In this document: positions 54,112-62,449 of the stretch, one piece after another | How the letters are laid out: the number at the start of each line of letters is the position of its first letter | Position numbering within the stretch: position 1 is the first letter of the stretch | Source of the DNA: Methyloversatilis discipulorum | Lineage (GTDB): Bacteria; Pseudomonadota; Gammaproteobacteria; Burkholderiales; Rhodocyclaceae | DNA length: 64,000 nucleotides | Reading direction: 5' to 3' | Assembly: GCF_018780585.1 (NCBI RefSeq) | Contig: NZ_JADMJL010000016.1 | Coordinates: forward strand, 406,766 to 470,765 | Made by a program: the position numbers and the translations under genes | Notes under the pieces: model-generated | Databases searched by the model: none | Told to the model about the DNA's origin: nothing | The model's input: the letters and a program-made list of their open reading frames with translations, nothing else

Positions 54112-55689
54112 GTGAGTGAGGTGATCCGCCGGGCGGAGCAGGGCGTCGATGTCGCGCTGCTGCTTGAGGGCACCTTCCCCTATGTGGCGGGCGGGGTGTC
54201 GAGCTGGGTGAACCAGATCATCCGCGCCTATCCCGAACTGCGCTTCGCCGTCGTGTTCATCGGCAGCCGGCGCAGCGACTACGGCGACATGCGCTATGCG
54301 CTGCCGGACAACGTGGTGCATCTGGAAGCGCACTACCTGCATGACGACCTCGGCGGCGGCGCCAGTGCGCACGACCGCAAGTCCGGCATGGCCGGCGACG
54401 CGCAGGCCTTCGAGCGGATGGCGGCGCTGCATGAATCCTTCCGCCATGGCGGCGCCGACGTCGAGGCACTGTTCGCCGAAGCCTGCCGCGACATCCGCCC
54501 CGGCGGACGCATCGATCTCGACGCCTTCCTGCGCAGCGAAGCGTCGTGGGACATCGTCACCGACCGCTACCGCAAGTACTGCAGCGACCCGAGCTTCGTC
54601 GATTACTTCTGGACGGTGCGCATCATGCACCAGCCGCTGTGGCAGCTCGCCCGCATCGCGCACACGCTGGTTCCGGCGAAGGTCTATCACAGCGTGTCGA
54701 CCGGTTACGCCGGCTTTCTCGGCGCCATGCTGGCGCAGTCGACCGGGCGTCCGCTGGTGCTGTCGGAACACGGCATCTACACCAAGGAACGCAAGATCGA
54801 CCTCTACCAGAACGAGTGGATACGCGACAACCGCAACGTGTTCCAGAAGGACGCGTCGGAGCTGAGCTACTTCCGCCAGTTGTGGATACGCTTCTTCGAA
54901 TGGCTGGGGCGCATCACCTACGCCGCCGCCGACCCCATCATCGCGCTGTACGAAACCAACCGGCTGCGCCAGGTGGCCGACGGTGCCGACGCCGCGCGCA
55001 CGCGCAACATTCCGAACGGGGTGGCGATACAGCGGCTGGCGCCGCTGCGCGCGCAACGGCCGGACGTCGTGCCGCCGGTGCTGTGTCTGATCGGTCGCGT
55101 GGTGCCGATCAAGGACATCAAGACCTTCGTGCGCGCGATGCGCCGCGTGGTCAATCGCATGCCCGAGGCGCAGGGCTGGATCGCCGGCCCGGCCGACGAG
55201 GATCCGGCCTACGCCGAGGAGTGCCGCAATCTGGTCGACAGCCTCGGCCTGTCCGACAACGTGCGCTTTCTCGGCATGCAGAAGATAGACGAGCTGATGC
55301 CGAAGATCGGTCTGGTCGTGCTGTCGTCGATTTCCGAGGCGCTGCCGCTGGTGCTGCTGGAGGGTTATGCCGCCGGCGTGCCGGCTGTGTCGACCGATGT
55401 CGGCTCCTGCCGCCAGCTGATGTACGGCCTGGGCGACGAGGACGAAGCGCTGGGTGCGGCCGGTCGCGTGGTCGGCATCGCCGACCCGCAGGCGCTGGCC
55501 GACGCCGCGCTCGAACTGCTGAACGACGGCGCGGCCTGGCGGGCGGCACAGCGGGCCGGCATCGCGCGCGTCGAGCGCTACTACAGCGACGCGCTGATGT
55601 TCGACCGCTATCGCGCGGTCTATGAAGAAGCGCTGGCGCGCGACACGCGCAGCGCCAGCGGCTGCCCGTTCGGGCACGGAGCGCGCTGA
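54112..55689 (+). CDS. pelF: PelF, cytosolic family 4 glycosyltransferase of Pel polymerisation (GTG start)
   Basis: 525 aa GT-B fold. The N-terminus VALLLEGTFPYVAGGVSSWV carries the glycine-rich acceptor loop; the C-terminal half has LCLIGRVVPIKDIKTFVRAMR and the nucleotide-sugar motif SSISEALPLVLLEGYAAGVPAV. It polymerises Pel from a UDP-sugar. The start is GTG 54112 with GGAGG at 54099-54103; no ATG fits. pelG begins 1 bp within its stop (TGATG). Confidence 0.95.
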   Translation: MSEVIRRAEQGVDVALLLEGTFPYVAGGVSSWVNQIIRAYPELRFAVVFIGSRRSDYGDMRYALPDNVVHLEAHYLHDDLGGGASAHDRKSGMAGDAQAFERMAALHESFRHGGADVEALFAEACRDIRPGGRIDLDAFLRSEASWDIVTDRYRKYCSDPSFVDYFWTVRIMHQPLWQLARIAHTLVPAKVYHSVSTGYAGFLGAMLAQSTGRPLVLSEHGIYTKERKIDLYQNEWIRDNRNVFQKDASELSYFRQLWIRFFEWLGRITYAAADPIIALYETNRLRQVADGADAARTRNIPNGVAIQRLAPLRAQRPDVVPPVLCLIGRVVPIKDIKTFVRAMRRVVNRMPEAQGWIAGPADEDPAYAEECRNLVDSLGLSDNVRFLGMQKIDELMPKIGLVVLSSISEALPLVLLEGYAAGVPAVSTDVGSCRQLMYGLGDEDEALGAAGRVVGIADPQALADAALELLNDGAAWRAAQRAGIARVERYYSDALMFDRYRAVYEEALARDTRSASGCPFGHGAR

Positions 55690-57059
55690 TGGCCGGCATC
55701 GGTTTCGAACTGCGCAAGCTGCTGAAGAAGGACAGTCTGCTCGGGCTGGTACAGGCCTACAGCTACGCCGGCGTGATCGGCTCCGGACCGTGGGTGCTGT
55801 CCATCGTCGGCATCCTGATGGTGGGTCTGCTGTCGCGCGCGGTGGTGGTGCCGGAATTCCTGATCACGCAGTTCCAGGTGTCGGTCACCTATCTGATCTC
55901 GACCTCGCTCATCCTGACCGGCCTGGTGCAGCTCGCCTTCACCCGCTTCATTTCCGACCGCCTGTTCGAGAAGCGCGACGACCTGGTGATGTCGAACTTC
56001 AACGGCCTGCTGCTGTGGGTGTTGGCCGTTGCCGGCGTGGTCGGGCTGCTGCTCGCGTTCACGCTGTTCGCCGGCCTGTCGGTGTCCTATCGTCTGCTGA
56101 TGCTGGCGGGCTTCGTGCTGTTATGTGGCATCTGGGTGGCCACCATCTTCCTGTCCGGCCTGAAGATGTACCGCGCCATCCTGCTGCTCTACGCGCTCGG
56201 CTATGCGGTCACCGTGCTGTCGGCGCTGGCGGCGCGGCCGTGGGGGCTCGAAGGCCTGCTGGGCGGATTCGTGCTCGGGCACTTCGTGCTGTTCGTCGGC
56301 ATGTGGATGATCACCGCCTGGCACTACCGTTCGCGGATGACGATTTCCTACGAATTCGCCCGCCGCGAGACGCGCTATCCGTCGCTGATGCTGATCGGCC
56401 TGCTGTACAACCTCGGCGTCTGGGTGGACAAGTTCATGTTCTGGAGCTGGCCGGAAACGTCGGACGCCATCATCGGCCCGCTGCGCGCGTCGGTCATCTA
56501 CGACCTGCCGGTGTTCATGGCCTATCTGTCCATCATCCCGGGCATGGCGGTGTTTCTGGTGCGCATCGAAACCGACTTCGTCGAGTACTACGACCGCTTC
56601 TTCGACGCGGTGCGCACCGGCGGTTCGCTCGAATACATCGAGGACATGCGCGACGAGATGGTGTATTCGATCCGCCAGGGGCTGGCCGAGATCGGCAAGA
56701 TCCAGACGCTGGCCATGCTGGCCGCCATCGTCGCCGGTCCGGCGGTGTTCGCGGTGCTGGAGATTTCGGAACTGAACCTGCCTCTGCTCTACATCCAGAC
56801 CCTGGCCGCCAGCCTGCAGGTCGGTCTGCTGGCGCTGCTGAACGTGTTCTTCTACCTCGACCAGCGCCGCATCATCCTCGCGCTGTGCGGCTTCTTCTGC
56901 CTGTCGAACATCGCGTTTACGGCGATTTCATTCCAGCTCGGCGCCAGCTTCTACGGCTATGGCTATGCGCTGTCGGTGCTGCTGACGCTGATGCTCGGGC
57001 TGTGGGCGCTGGACAGGAAGCTGGGGCGGCTGGAGTACGAGACTTTCATGCTGCAGTGA
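55689..57059 (+). CDS. pelG: PelG, Wzx-like inner-membrane transporter of Pel
   Basis: 456 aa with about 12 membrane helices. Begins MAGIGFELRKLLKKDSLLGL, the conserved PelG N-terminus, and includes GPWVLSIVGILMVGLL and YLSIIPGMAVFLVRIETDFVEYYDRFF. It moves the polymer across the inner membrane and pairs with PelF. Last gene of the seven-gene operon, in the canonical order and with the same pattern of overlaps seen in other Pel loci. Confidence 0.96.
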   Translation: MAGIGFELRKLLKKDSLLGLVQAYSYAGVIGSGPWVLSIVGILMVGLLSRAVVVPEFLITQFQVSVTYLISTSLILTGLVQLAFTRFISDRLFEKRDDLVMSNFNGLLLWVLAVAGVVGLLLAFTLFAGLSVSYRLLMLAGFVLLCGIWVATIFLSGLKMYRAILLLYALGYAVTVLSALAARPWGLEGLLGGFVLGHFVLFVGMWMITAWHYRSRMTISYEFARRETRYPSLMLIGLLYNLGVWVDKFMFWSWPETSDAIIGPLRASVIYDLPVFMAYLSIIPGMAVFLVRIETDFVEYYDRFFDAVRTGGSLEYIEDMRDEMVYSIRQGLAEIGKIQTLAMLAAIVAGPAVFAVLEISELNLPLLYIQTLAASLQVGLLALLNVFFYLDQRRIILALCGFFCLSNIAFTAISFQLGASFYGYGYALSVLLTLMLGLWALDRKLGRLEYETFMLQ

Positions 57060-57078
57060 GCGTGCATGCTTGCGATCG

Positions 57079-57600
57079 CGGCGTGTATCGGAGCCGGCGA
57101 CCTGCAGTGGCTGAGTCGCGGCCAAGGCCGCTCCCACAGGGATTGCGCCCGATTCGCCGCCGAAGCCGGGGCCCGGGTTTCTGTGGGAGGGGTCTTCTGA
57201 CCCCGACTGCGGCTTGTATCGAAGTCGGCGGTCTGCAGCGGCCGCGTCGCGGCCAAGGCCGCTCCCACAGGATCGTGCGCGATTCGCCGCCGAAGCCGGG
57301 GCGGCGGGTTTCTGTGGGAGGGGTCTTCTGACCCCGACTGCGGCTTGTATCGAAGCCTGTGGACCGCAGCAGCCTTGTCGCGGCCAAGGCCGCTCCCACA
57401 GGATCGCACTCGATTCGCCGCCGAAACCGGGGCTTGGGTTTCTTTGGGAGGGGTCTTCTGATCCCGACTGCAGCTTGTATCGAAGTCGGCGGTATGCAGC
57501 GGCCCTGTCGCGGCCGAGGCCGCTCCCACAGGATTGCGCCCGATTCGCCACCGAAGCCGGGGTTCGGGTTTCTGTGGGAGGGGTCTTCTGACCCCGACAC
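57079..57600. repeat. Four tandem 131-bp units with REP-like palindromes
   Basis: Units begin at 57079, 57210, 57341 and 57471 (periods 131, 131 and 130), each starting CGG(C/A)TTGTATCGAAG-like and ending at the ACCCCGAC boundary. Each unit carries two palindromes: GCGGCCAAGGCCGC near TCGCGGCC...GCTCCCACAGG, and GGGGTCTTCTGACCCC after TGTGGGA. The TGTGGGAGnGG-type heads resemble REP elements mobilised by RAYT transposases. It fills the convergent pelG/rsgA spacer (568 bp in all). No gene is supported here; the ORFs are created by the repeats. Confidence 0.9.
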
Positions 57601-57627
57601 GGCCTCGCGCACGCGCGGAGGCGATGA

Positions 57628-58512
57628 TCAGTACTGCGGGGCGGCTGCAGTGGTGATTTCGTGGCGCAGCAGGTGATACAGCGCCAGGCGGTCAGGCGCG
57701 ACGTGGTCGCGCAGGCCGCAGCCCGGTTCGCTGTCGTGCGCGCAGTCGCGGAAACGGCAGCTGCCGAGATGGGCGCGGAAATCCGGGAAGGCCTGTTCGA
57801 GGTCGTTTACGTCGAGCTGGGCGAGGCCGAATTCCTGCAGGCCCGGGCTGTCGATCAGCGCGCCACCGCCGTCGAGCGCGTAGAGCTTCGCGTAGGTGGT
57901 GGTGTGCTTGCCCGAATCGAGTGCCTGCGACACCTCGCGCGTCGCGGCGCGCGCTTCGGGGACCAGCGCATTGACCAGCGTCGACTTGCCCATGCCGGAC
58001 TGGCCGGTGAACACGCTGGTGTGCTCGCGCAGGAAGGGGCGCAGTGCGTCAGCACCCTCGACCGCGCTCATTTCGAGCACTTCGTAACCCAGCGCGCGGA
58101 ACGGTGCGAGTGCGGCGCGGGCGGCGTCGAGCGAGGCGGTGAGGTCGCACTTGTTCAGCACGATCAGCGTCTGCAGCTGCTGTGCTTCGCACGCGACGAG
58201 GATGCGCGAAATCAGTTCCGGGCTGAACGACGGTTCGGTGGCGACGACGATGGCGACCAGATCGACGTTGGCGGCCACCATCTTCTGCTTCCACATGTCC
58301 TTGCGGTAGAGCAGGCTGGTGCGCGGCAGCACTTCGGCGATGCGCGCCTGATCTTCGCCCTGGATGTCGAGCAGCACGCGGTCGCCGCAGGCGATATCCG
58401 ACTTCTTGCCGCGCGGGAAGGCCTGCACTTCGCGGCCGTCCTCCAGCCGCGCGACGTAGTGCCGGCCGTGGGCCGACACGATGCGGGCGGCCGGCTGCAG
58501 AGTTTTTTTCAA
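57628..58512 (-). CDS. rsgA: Ribosome small subunit-dependent GTPase A (TTG start)
   Basis: 294 aa, circularly permuted GTPase. An N-terminal OB fold is followed by G4 (LNKCDL), G1 (GQSGMGKSTLVNAL) and G3 (DSPG). The Zn region CRFRDCAHDSEPGC lies near the C-terminus. It matures 30S subunits. The start is TTG at 58512, before a run of Lys codons; no ATG is in frame. phhB lies 4 bp upstream, so they are co-transcribed. Close to orn, as in E. coli. Confidence 0.95.
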   Translation of the reverse strand: MKKTLQPAARIVSAHGRHYVARLEDGREVQAFPRGKKSDIACGDRVLLDIQGEDQARIAEVLPRTSLLYRKDMWKQKMVAANVDLVAIVVATEPSFSPELISRILVACEAQQLQTLIVLNKCDLTASLDAARAALAPFRALGYEVLEMSAVEGADALRPFLREHTSVFTGQSGMGKSTLVNALVPEARAATREVSQALDSGKHTTTYAKLYALDGGGALIDSPGLQEFGLAQLDVNDLEQAFPDFRAHLGSCRFRDCAHDSEPGCGLRDHVAPDRLALYHLLRHEITTAAAPQY

Positions 58513-58516
58513 ACCG

Positions 58517-58855
58517 TCAGGCGGCGTCGCGCATCGCCTCGATGCGGGCGGCGCAGATCAGGTCGTTGAGGGACACGCCGCGCACGCTGTGCGTGGTGAA
58601 CACCACGCGTACGCGGTTGGCGCCGAACATGATGTCCGGGTGGTGGTCTTCGGCCGCCGCCAGCGCGGCCACCTGGTTCACGAAGGCGACGGTCTGCGCG
58701 TAGTCGGTGAACTGGAAGTCCTTGGCGATGTGCTTGTCGGTTTCGATCCAGCCGCGCAGGTCCTTCAGGGCCGCGGCGAGCGCCTCGCCCTCGATGCGGC
58801 GGTGGGCGCCCTTCTGCGGTGTGCAGTGTTGTTGTGCGAGTTCTTGTGCGGTCAT
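58517..58855 (-). CDS. phhB: Pterin-4a-carbinolamine dehydratase
   Basis: 112 aa. It dehydrates 4a-hydroxy-tetrahydropterin, regenerating tetrahydropterin cofactor. The catalytic EDHHPDI motif (about residues 68-74) lies after FVNQVAALAAA, and THSVRGVSLNDLICAARIE ends the fold. No aromatic amino acid hydroxylase gene is in the window, so the role in cofactor recycling is inferred. ATG 58855 lies 2 bp after the M48 gene stop and 4 bp precede rsgA. Confidence 0.9.
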   Translation of the reverse strand: MTAQELAQQHCTPQKGAHRRIEGEALAAALKDLRGWIETDKHIAKDFQFTDYAQTVAFVNQVAALAAAEDHHPDIMFGANRVRVVFTTHSVRGVSLNDLICAARIEAMRDAA

Positions 58856-58857
58856 CG

Positions 58858-60090
58858 TCAGGTGGATTGCAGCCGCGCCACGCGCAGCGCGGCCGGCGGG
58901 TGGGAATCGTAGAACTGCGAATACAGCGGGTCCGGCGTCAGCGTCGAGGCGTTGTCGCGGTACAGCTTGACCAGCGCGGTGACCAGCCAGTCGGCGCGGG
59001 TCTGTGCCACGGCGTAGGCGTCGGCCTCGAACTCGTGCTTGCGCGACATCAGCGACAGCAGGGGCGACAGCGGGAAACTGAATACCGGGATCACCAGCGC
59101 GAACAGCGTCAGCGCCATCGCGTCGCCCTGTGACGACACGCCCAGCTGTTCGAAGAACCACGGCGCGTCGACCAGCCAGCCGAGCAGGGCGAAGAAGGCG
59201 AGACTGCCGGCGGCGATCCAGCCGACGCGCTTCCAGATGTGGTGGTGCTTGTAGTGGCCCAGCTCGTGTGCCAGCACCGCTTCGATCTCGTCGCCGCCGA
59301 GGCGGTTGAGCAGGGTGTCGAAGAACACGATGCGCTTGCCCTTGCCGAAGCCGGTGAAGTAGGCGTTGCCGTGCGCCGAGCGGCGCGAGCCGTCCATCAC
59401 GAACAGGCCGTCGGAGCGGAAGCCGCAGCGCTCAAGCAGCGCCTCGATGCGGCTGCGCAGCTCGCCTGCCGGCATCGGTTCGAACTTGTTGAACAGCGGT
59501 GCGATGAAGGTGGGGTAGAGCACCATCATGGCGAGACTGAAGGTGAGCCAGAAGGCCCATGCATACACCCACCAGGCGGCGCCCAGGCTGTCCATGATCC
59601 ACAGCACCGCGGCGACCGCCGGTGCGCCGATGGCGGCACCGATCAGGCCGTGCTTGATCTGGTCGCCGAAGAACATGCCCAGCGTCATCTTGTTGAAGCC
59701 GAAGCGCTGTTCGATCACGAAGGTGCGCCACATGAGCACCGGCAGGTCGATCAGCGACGAAGCGAAGGCGACGATGCCGATGAACACGAGGTCACGCACC
59801 ATGCCGTCACCGGCGAGGCGGCCGGCCAGATCGAACATCCATTGCAGACCGCCGCCCAGCGTCAGCACCAGCAGCCACAGCGCGCCGATGACGACGTCGG
59901 TGCGGCCGAGACCGGCGCGCGCGACCGTGTAGTCGGCGGCCTTCTGGTGGGCATCGAGCGGAATCGCTTCGCGGAAGGCGACCGGCACTTCGCTGCGGTG
60001 GGCGGCGACGTGGGCGCGGTGACGGGTGGCCAGCCACAGGCGCACGCCGGTGGTCAGCACGAGAGCGGCGACGAAGATTTCGGTGAGCAT
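58858..60090 (-). CDS. M48 family metalloprotease, Ste24/CAAX-protease-1-like
   Basis: 410 aa with about seven membrane helices. The zinc motif is HELGHYKHHH in VLAHELGHYKHHH, with the third ligand Glu in RKHEFEADAYA. The first half carries WRTFVIEQRFGFNKMTLGMFFGDQ, typical of the Ste24-type N-terminal domain. It resembles eukaryotic CAAX protease 1 more than short HtpX; substrates in bacteria are membrane proteins or unknown. GAGG precedes ATG 60090. It is the first gene of a three-gene M48-phhB-rsgA unit, divergent from orn. Confidence 0.93.
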   Translation of the reverse strand: MLTEIFVAALVLTTGVRLWLATRHRAHVAAHRSEVPVAFREAIPLDAHQKAADYTVARAGLGRTDVVIGALWLLVLTLGGGLQWMFDLAGRLAGDGMVRDLVFIGIVAFASSLIDLPVLMWRTFVIEQRFGFNKMTLGMFFGDQIKHGLIGAAIGAPAVAAVLWIMDSLGAAWWVYAWAFWLTFSLAMMVLYPTFIAPLFNKFEPMPAGELRSRIEALLERCGFRSDGLFVMDGSRRSAHGNAYFTGFGKGKRIVFFDTLLNRLGGDEIEAVLAHELGHYKHHHIWKRVGWIAAGSLAFFALLGWLVDAPWFFEQLGVSSQGDAMALTLFALVIPVFSFPLSPLLSLMSRKHEFEADAYAVAQTRADWLVTALVKLYRDNASTLTPDPLYSQFYDSHPPAALRVARLQST

Positions 60091-60230
60091 GGTGGGTTGC
60101 CTCGGGTGGATGCGGTTCCGGTCAGGATCAGAGTCAATTTAGACTCAGTCCAGGTCACGCGAGTGTGACAAAATCGGGCCGATCCGCGTTCGGACGAACG
60201 CATTAATCCCGCTTGGAAATTTTCTCGATT

Positions 60231-60779
60231 ATGGCACAGGACCCCACACATCTCGTCTGGCTGGACATGGAAATGACCGGCCTGGATCCGGACAACGACC
60301 GCGTGATCGAACTGGCCTGCGTGGTCACCGACGCCAATCTCGAAGTGATCGCGGAGGGCCCGGTGCTGGCGGTGCATCAGTCCGACGAAGTGCTCGGCGG
60401 CATGGACAGCTGGAACACCGCCACCCACGGCAAATCCGGCCTGACCGAGCGCGTGCGCGCCTCGACGCTGGACGAGAACGAAGCGGCCGCGCAGATGATC
60501 GCCTTCCTCAGTCAGTACGTACCCGAGCGCACCAGCCCGATCTGCGGCAACTCGATCTGCCAGGACCGCCGCTTCCTCGCCCGCCACATGCCGACGCTCG
60601 AAGCCTGGTTCCACTACCGCAACCTCGACGTGTCCTCGCTGAAGGAACTGTGCAAGCGCTGGCGGCCGCAACTGGCTGCGCAGTTCAAGAAGGCGCAGCG
60701 GCACGAGGCGCTGGCCGACATCTACGAATCGATAGACGAACTGAAGTTCTACCGCGAACACTTCCTGCGCATGGAGTGA
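60231..60779 (+). CDS. orn: Oligoribonuclease
   Basis: 182 aa DEDDh exoribonuclease. [20 protein letters not shown] gives the first acidic pair, the second is [10 protein letters not shown], and the third His/Asp site lies in [11 protein letters not shown]. It degrades 2-5 nt RNA and pGpG, the last step of c-di-GMP breakdown, so it links to the c-di-GMP genes here. ATG 60231 ([12 protein letters not shown]) is chosen over an upstream start. nadE starts 4 bp after its stop. Confidence 0.96.
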   Translation: MAQDPTHLVWLDMEMTGLDPDNDRVIELACVVTDANLEVIAEGPVLAVHQSDEVLGGMDSWNTATHGKSGLTERVRASTLDENEAAAQMIAFLSQYVPERTSPICGNSICQDRRFLARHMPTLEAWFHYRNLDVSSLKELCKRWRPQLAAQFKKAQRHEALADIYESIDELKFYREHFLRME

Positions 60780-60783
60780 GGCG

Positions 60784-62400
60784 ATGAGCACTCTTCGCAT
60801 CGCCGTTGCGCAACTGAACTGCGTGGTCGGCGATCTCGACCACAACGCCGCGCTCATCCTCGACGCCGCGCACCGCGCGTCGGAGCAGGGCGCCGACCTG
60901 CTGCTGACGCCCGAACTGGCGCTGTGCGGCTACCCGCCGGAAGACCTGCTGCTGCGCCCGGACTTTCACCGCGCCTGCGCGCACGCGCTGGCCCGCATCG
61001 CTGCCGAGGCACCGCGTGATCTGGCTGTGCTGGTGGGGCACCCGCACGCGAGCGGCGAGTGCCGCTACAACGCCGCCAGCGTGATCCGTGGCGGCCGCGT
61101 CGAGGCCACCTATTTCAAGATGCGCCTGCCGAACTACGAAGTGTTCGACGAGGAACGCTACTTCGACGCCGGCACGCAGCCGCTGGTGATCGACGTCAAG
61201 GGCGTGCAGGTGGGCGTGAACATCTGCGCCGACGTGTGGGAGGCTGGTGCGGCCGAGGCCGCCGCGGGCGCCGGCGCGCAACTGCTGGCCGTGCTCAACG
61301 CCTCGCCCTATCACCTGAACAAGCCGGTCACCCGCGAACAGGTGGTGGCCGAACGCGTGCTCGCCACCGGCGTGCCGGTCGTCTACTGCAATCTGGTCGG
61401 CGGTCAGGACGAACTGGTGTTCGACGGCGCCTCGTTCGCGCTCGACCGTCGTGGTCGTTTGGCGTGGCGCGCACCGCACTGCCGCGAACATTTCGCCACC
61501 GTTGAATTCAGCGCCGGCGACATCGTTGCTCAGCCACTGCCGCCGCAGACCACCGTCGAGCAGGACTGTTACGAAGCGCTGGTGCTGGGCGTGCGCGACT
61601 ACCTCGGCAAGAACGGCTTCAGGTCGGCGCTGATCGGCCTGTCAGGTGGCGTCGATTCGGCGCTGACGCTGTGCATCGCCGTCGACGCCATTGGCGCCGA
61701 GCACGTGCGTGCGGTCATGATGCCGTCGCCCTACACCGCGCAGATGAGCCTCGACGACTCGCGTGAGCTGGTGCGCAATCTCGGTGTGCGCTACGACGAA
61801 GTGTCGATCGCCCCCGCGATGCAGACCTTCGAGCAGATGCTGAAGCCCCTGTTCGGCGACGCCGCCGCCGACACCACCGAAGAGAACGTGCAGGCGCGCG
61901 CCCGGATGATCATGCTGATGGCACTGTCGAACAAGACCGGCGCCATCGTGCTCACGACCGGCAACAAGAGCGAAATGGCGGTCGGCTATTCCACGCTCTA
62001 CGGCGACCTCGCTGGCGGCTTCGCGGTGATCAAGGACATCTACAAAACCTTCGTCTACCGCCTCTGCGCCTGGCGCAACAGCCAGCGCCACGACATTCCG
62101 GACAACATCCTGACCCGTGCGCCGTCGGCCGAACTGCGTCCCAACCAGACCGACCAGGACAGCCTGCCCGCCTACGAAATCCTCGACGCCATCATCCAGG
62201 CCTACATGGAGCGCGATCAGTCGCCGCGCGAAATCGTCGCCGCCGGCTTCGCCGAGAATGACGTGAAGCGGGTGATCGGGCTGTTGAAGCGGAACGAGTA
62301 CAAGCGCCGCCAGGCGCCGCCGGGGGTGCGGGTGACCGAGCGGGGGTTCGGGAAGGATTGGCGGTATCCGATCACCAATCGTTACCGGGACGAGCACTGA
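60784..62400 (+). CDS. nadE: Glutamine-dependent NAD+ synthase
   Basis: 538 aa. The N-terminal nitrilase-type glutaminase domain has Glu44 (LTPELALCGYPPEDLL), Lys112 (FKMRLPNYEVFDE) and nucleophile Cys148 (VNICADVW). The C-terminal synthetase has the PP-loop LSGGVDS at 286-292. It amidates nicotinate adenine dinucleotide to NAD+ with glutamine. Ends near the TPR gene, which is on the opposite strand. Confidence 0.96.
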   Translation: MSTLRIAVAQLNCVVGDLDHNAALILDAAHRASEQGADLLLTPELALCGYPPEDLLLRPDFHRACAHALARIAAEAPRDLAVLVGHPHASGECRYNAASVIRGGRVEATYFKMRLPNYEVFDEERYFDAGTQPLVIDVKGVQVGVNICADVWEAGAAEAAAGAGAQLLAVLNASPYHLNKPVTREQVVAERVLATGVPVVYCNLVGGQDELVFDGASFALDRRGRLAWRAPHCREHFATVEFSAGDIVAQPLPPQTTVEQDCYEALVLGVRDYLGKNGFRSALIGLSGGVDSALTLCIAVDAIGAEHVRAVMMPSPYTAQMSLDDSRELVRNLGVRYDEVSIAPAMQTFEQMLKPLFGDAAADTTEENVQARARMIMLMALSNKTGAIVLTTGNKSEMAVGYSTLYGDLAGGFAVIKDIYKTFVYRLCAWRNSQRHDIPDNILTRAPSAELRPNQTDQDSLPAYEILDAIIQAYMERDQSPREIVAAGFAENDVKRVIGLLKRNEYKRRQAPPGVRVTERGFGKDWRYPITNRYRDEH

Positions 62401-62449
62401 GGCGATCGCGGGCGGGGCGACGCGGTCCGCGGACCCGCAGAGTGGAGTC

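Noticed and set aside
52984-55677. 897-aa open frame on the minus strand over pelD-pelF
   Set aside because: Shadow of pelE and pelF; low-complexity His/Arg composition, and the plus-strand products are clear.
57079-57600. Possible CRISPR array
   Set aside because: Whole 131-bp units are repeated; there are no short repeats separated by unique spacers and no cas genes.
56928-57612. Overlapping minus-strand ORFs of about 190-210 aa across the repeat array
   Set aside because: They arise from the 131-bp repeats, have repeated peptides in different frames and no ribosome-binding site.
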